From NCBI RefSeq assembly GCF_039541115.1, contig NZ_BAABFP010000007.1, positions 124,001 to 188,000 on the forward strand: a stretch of 64,000 nt of DNA, in the 5' to 3' direction. The notes under the pieces were generated by a model, which saw only the letters and a list, made by a program, of their open reading frames with translations, ran no database searches and was not told the origin of the DNA. Shown here one piece after another: positions 62,962-64,000 of the stretch. Origin of the DNA: Angustibacter luteus. GTDB taxonomy: Bacteria; Actinomycetota; Actinomycetes; Actinomycetales; Angustibacteraceae. Both the position numbers and the translations under genes were made by a program. Position 1 is the first letter of the stretch; each line of letters starts with the position of its first letter.

Positions 62962-63504
62962 GTGGATCCGGGGACCGCGCACGAGCAGAGCGCCGGGGGT
63001 GGAGCAGACGGCGGCGACGCTGGTCGGCCGAGCTCCCGGACGCACCAACCGCGTACGGCCGAGCTGGCCGCCTGGCGCTCGTTCCTGCGCGCGCACGCCT
63101 CGGTGGTGCGCCGGCTGGAGGCCGACCTGCTGCGGGTGCACGGCCTCTCGCTGGGCGTCTACGACGTCCTGGTGCAGCTGGTCGAGGCGCCTGACCGGCG
63201 GCTGCGGATGACCGACCTGGCCGACGCCGTGCTGCTGTCGCGCAGCGGGCTGACCCGCCTGGTGGACCGCATGGTGCGGGACGGCTACGTGCGCCGCGAG
63301 CCCGACCCGGGTGACGCGCGCGGCGTGTGGGCGGTGCTCACCCCGGCCGGGTTCGAGCGGCTGAAGACGGCGTCCGCGACCCACCTGGACGGCGTGGGCC
63401 GCTACGTGGTGGACCGGCTGGAGCCGGACGAGCTGGCGTCCTGGGGGACGGCCTGCTCGAAGATCGCCGGCGACGACCTGCCGGCGCCCCCCGCGCTGAG
63501 CTGA
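62962..63504 (+). CDS. MarR-family transcriptional regulator
   Basis: 180 residues. A winged helix-turn-helix covers ~50-150, with MTDLADAVLLSRSGLTRLVDRMVRDGYVRREPDPGDARGVWAVLTPAG holding the recognition helix, wing and conserved DxRG motif. The first 35 residues are low-complexity and probably disordered. Target and ligand unknown; with mrp transcribed divergently 70 bp away, it may bind the shared region. Confidence 0.9.
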   Translation: MDPGTAHEQSAGGGADGGDAGRPSSRTHQPRTAELAAWRSFLRAHASVVRRLEADLLRVHGLSLGVYDVLVQLVEAPDRRLRMTDLADAVLLSRSGLTRLVDRMVRDGYVRREPDPGDARGVWAVLTPAGFERLKTASATHLDGVGRYVVDRLEPDELASWGTACSKIAGDDLPAPPALS

Positions 63505-63520
63505 CTCGGACCGACCGGCG

Positions 63521-64000
63521 TCACCCCGGGTAGGAGTCGTCCTCGGGTGGGACCGGGTAGACCTCGACGGGGTCGTTGGCGCGGCGGCGCTCGCGGTGCC
63601 CGCCCGGACCCTGCACCGCCGTGCGGCACCACGGGCAGACCCGCCACTCGGTCTCGAGCTGGCGTCCGCAGGTGGTGCAGCTGCAGTCCAGGGCGACGCC
63701 GCACCAGGGACAGGCGACCATGCCGTCCTCGACGCCGCGCTCGCAGGACGGGCAGCTCTTGCCCAGACCGGCGTCGGCGTGGGTGACCCGGACGGCCTCC
63801 TCGAAGGTGGTCTCGCCGCGCTTGGCCTTCTCCAGCGCCGCGCCGCGCAGCGTCATCATCCCGACGGCCTTGGCCTGCGCGCCGACGGCGGACTCGGTGG
63901 CCGAGGTCATGAGGACCTTGCGCATGGCGTTGTCGACCTCGAGCACCTCGTAGACGGCGGTCCGCCCGCGGTAGCCGGTGCCGCCGCAGTCGGGGCAGCC
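63521..64000 (-). CDS. PilB/GspE-type type II/IV secretion ATPase, C-terminal part with zinc ribbons (cut by window edge)
   Basis: The reverse strand is open from base 64000 to the stop at 63521, giving the last 159 residues. It begins GCPDCGGTGYRGRTAVYEVLE, the zinc-finger and end of a type IV pilus assembly ATPase, followed by the MTLRGAALEKAKRGETTFEEAVRVT helix that usually ends PilB. A further ~75 residues carry four CxxC pairs (CPSC, CPWC, CTTC, CPWC), a double zinc ribbon not standard for PilB, then an acidic tail. Part of a pilus or secretion system continuing beyond the window. Confidence 0.85.
   Translation of the reverse strand, partial: GCPDCGGTGYRGRTAVYEVLEVDNAMRKVLMTSATESAVGAQAKAVGMMTLRGAALEKAKRGETTFEEAVRVTHADAGLGKSCPSCERGVEDGMVACPWCGVALDCSCTTCGRQLETEWRVCPWCRTAVQGPGGHRERRRANDPVEVYPVPPEDDSYPG

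Overview
The window is a gene-dense, very GC-rich (third codon positions almost all G or C) actinobacterial chromosome segment. Mycothiol synthesis (mshB), the order sigE-rseA-htrA-tatB with mrp nearby, many GTG/TTG starts, DUF3117 and a GlpX-type fructose bisphosphatase all point to class Actinomycetes. There is no rRNA, tRNA, insertion sequence, prophage or CRISPR array. About 65 genes fill the window, and only one gap exceeds 300 bp.

Many landmarks occur in the same relative order as I remember from Mycobacterium tuberculosis Rv1098c to Rv1229c: fumC, glpX, DUF4245, xseB, xseA, ispH, ychF, typA, a peptide-type binding lipoprotein, mshB plus a small membrane protein, fdxC, dapC, dapD, dapE, LOG-family protein, DivIVA-like protein, tagA, DUF3117, O-methyltransferase, sigE, rseA, htrA, tatB, mrp. 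I therefore read the window as an ancient core backbone with lineage-specific cassettes inserted.

Layout. 1-4 kb: class II fumarase (cut by the window edge), a P-loop kinase, a beta-carbonic anhydrase and a second, unrelated class I fumarase. 4-8.5 kb: an lpqY-sugABC-type trehalose/disaccharide ABC importer operon. 8.5-13 kb: a membrane SpoIIE-type phosphatase, a PfkB sugar kinase, a peroxiredoxin and glpX. 13-19.4 kb: DUF4245, exonuclease VII (xseB, xseA), ispH, rmuC, a methyltransferase and ychF. 19.4-29.4 kb, accessory: arylsulfatase, AlkD-like glycosylase, GT39-type membrane glycosyltransferase, secreted M15-like peptidase, VIT iron/manganese transporter, ferritin, and an acyltransferase-SGNH membrane enzyme. 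29.5-38.8 kb: typA and a dpp-type peptide ABC operon in the order C-A-B-D-F, running directly into mshB. 38.9-42.9 kb: a divergent FtsH-like protease, a small membrane protein, a flavin reductase and a GNAT enzyme. 43-50 kb: 7Fe ferredoxin, dapC, citrate synthase, a lytic-transglycosylase-like protein, dapD, dapE and a LOG protein. 50-57 kb: nucleotidyltransferase, mini-DivIVA, SRPBCC, tag, PIG-V-like mannosyltransferase, crotonase, DUF3117, leucyl aminopeptidase and a YdhR-like protein. 57-64 kb: the SigE envelope-stress module, tatB, mrp, a MarR regulator and the C-terminus of a PilB/GspE ATPase with zinc ribbons.

Functional themes are central carbon flow (two fumarases, citrate synthase, GlpX, PfkB), lysine/diaminopimelate supply (dapC, dapD, dapE), iron handling (VIT plus ferritin), envelope stress and export (sigE-rseA-htrA-tatB), redox (mshB, peroxiredoxin, ferredoxin, Mrp) and import of sugars and peptides.

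Recurring DNA-level signals are: (1) a TANNNT -10 hexamer 6-9 nt before the start codon of about a dozen genes, predicting leaderless mRNAs; (2) short tandem repeats that copy the stop codon at the ends of three neighbouring genes (DUF4245, xseA, rmuC); (3) a chain of hairpins around the peptide-binding-protein gene; (4) a 63-nt palindrome after citrate synthase. No obviously new multi-gene system stands out. The best candidates for something undescribed are the divergent FtsH-like protease, the stop-codon repeats and the PilB zinc-ribbon extension.
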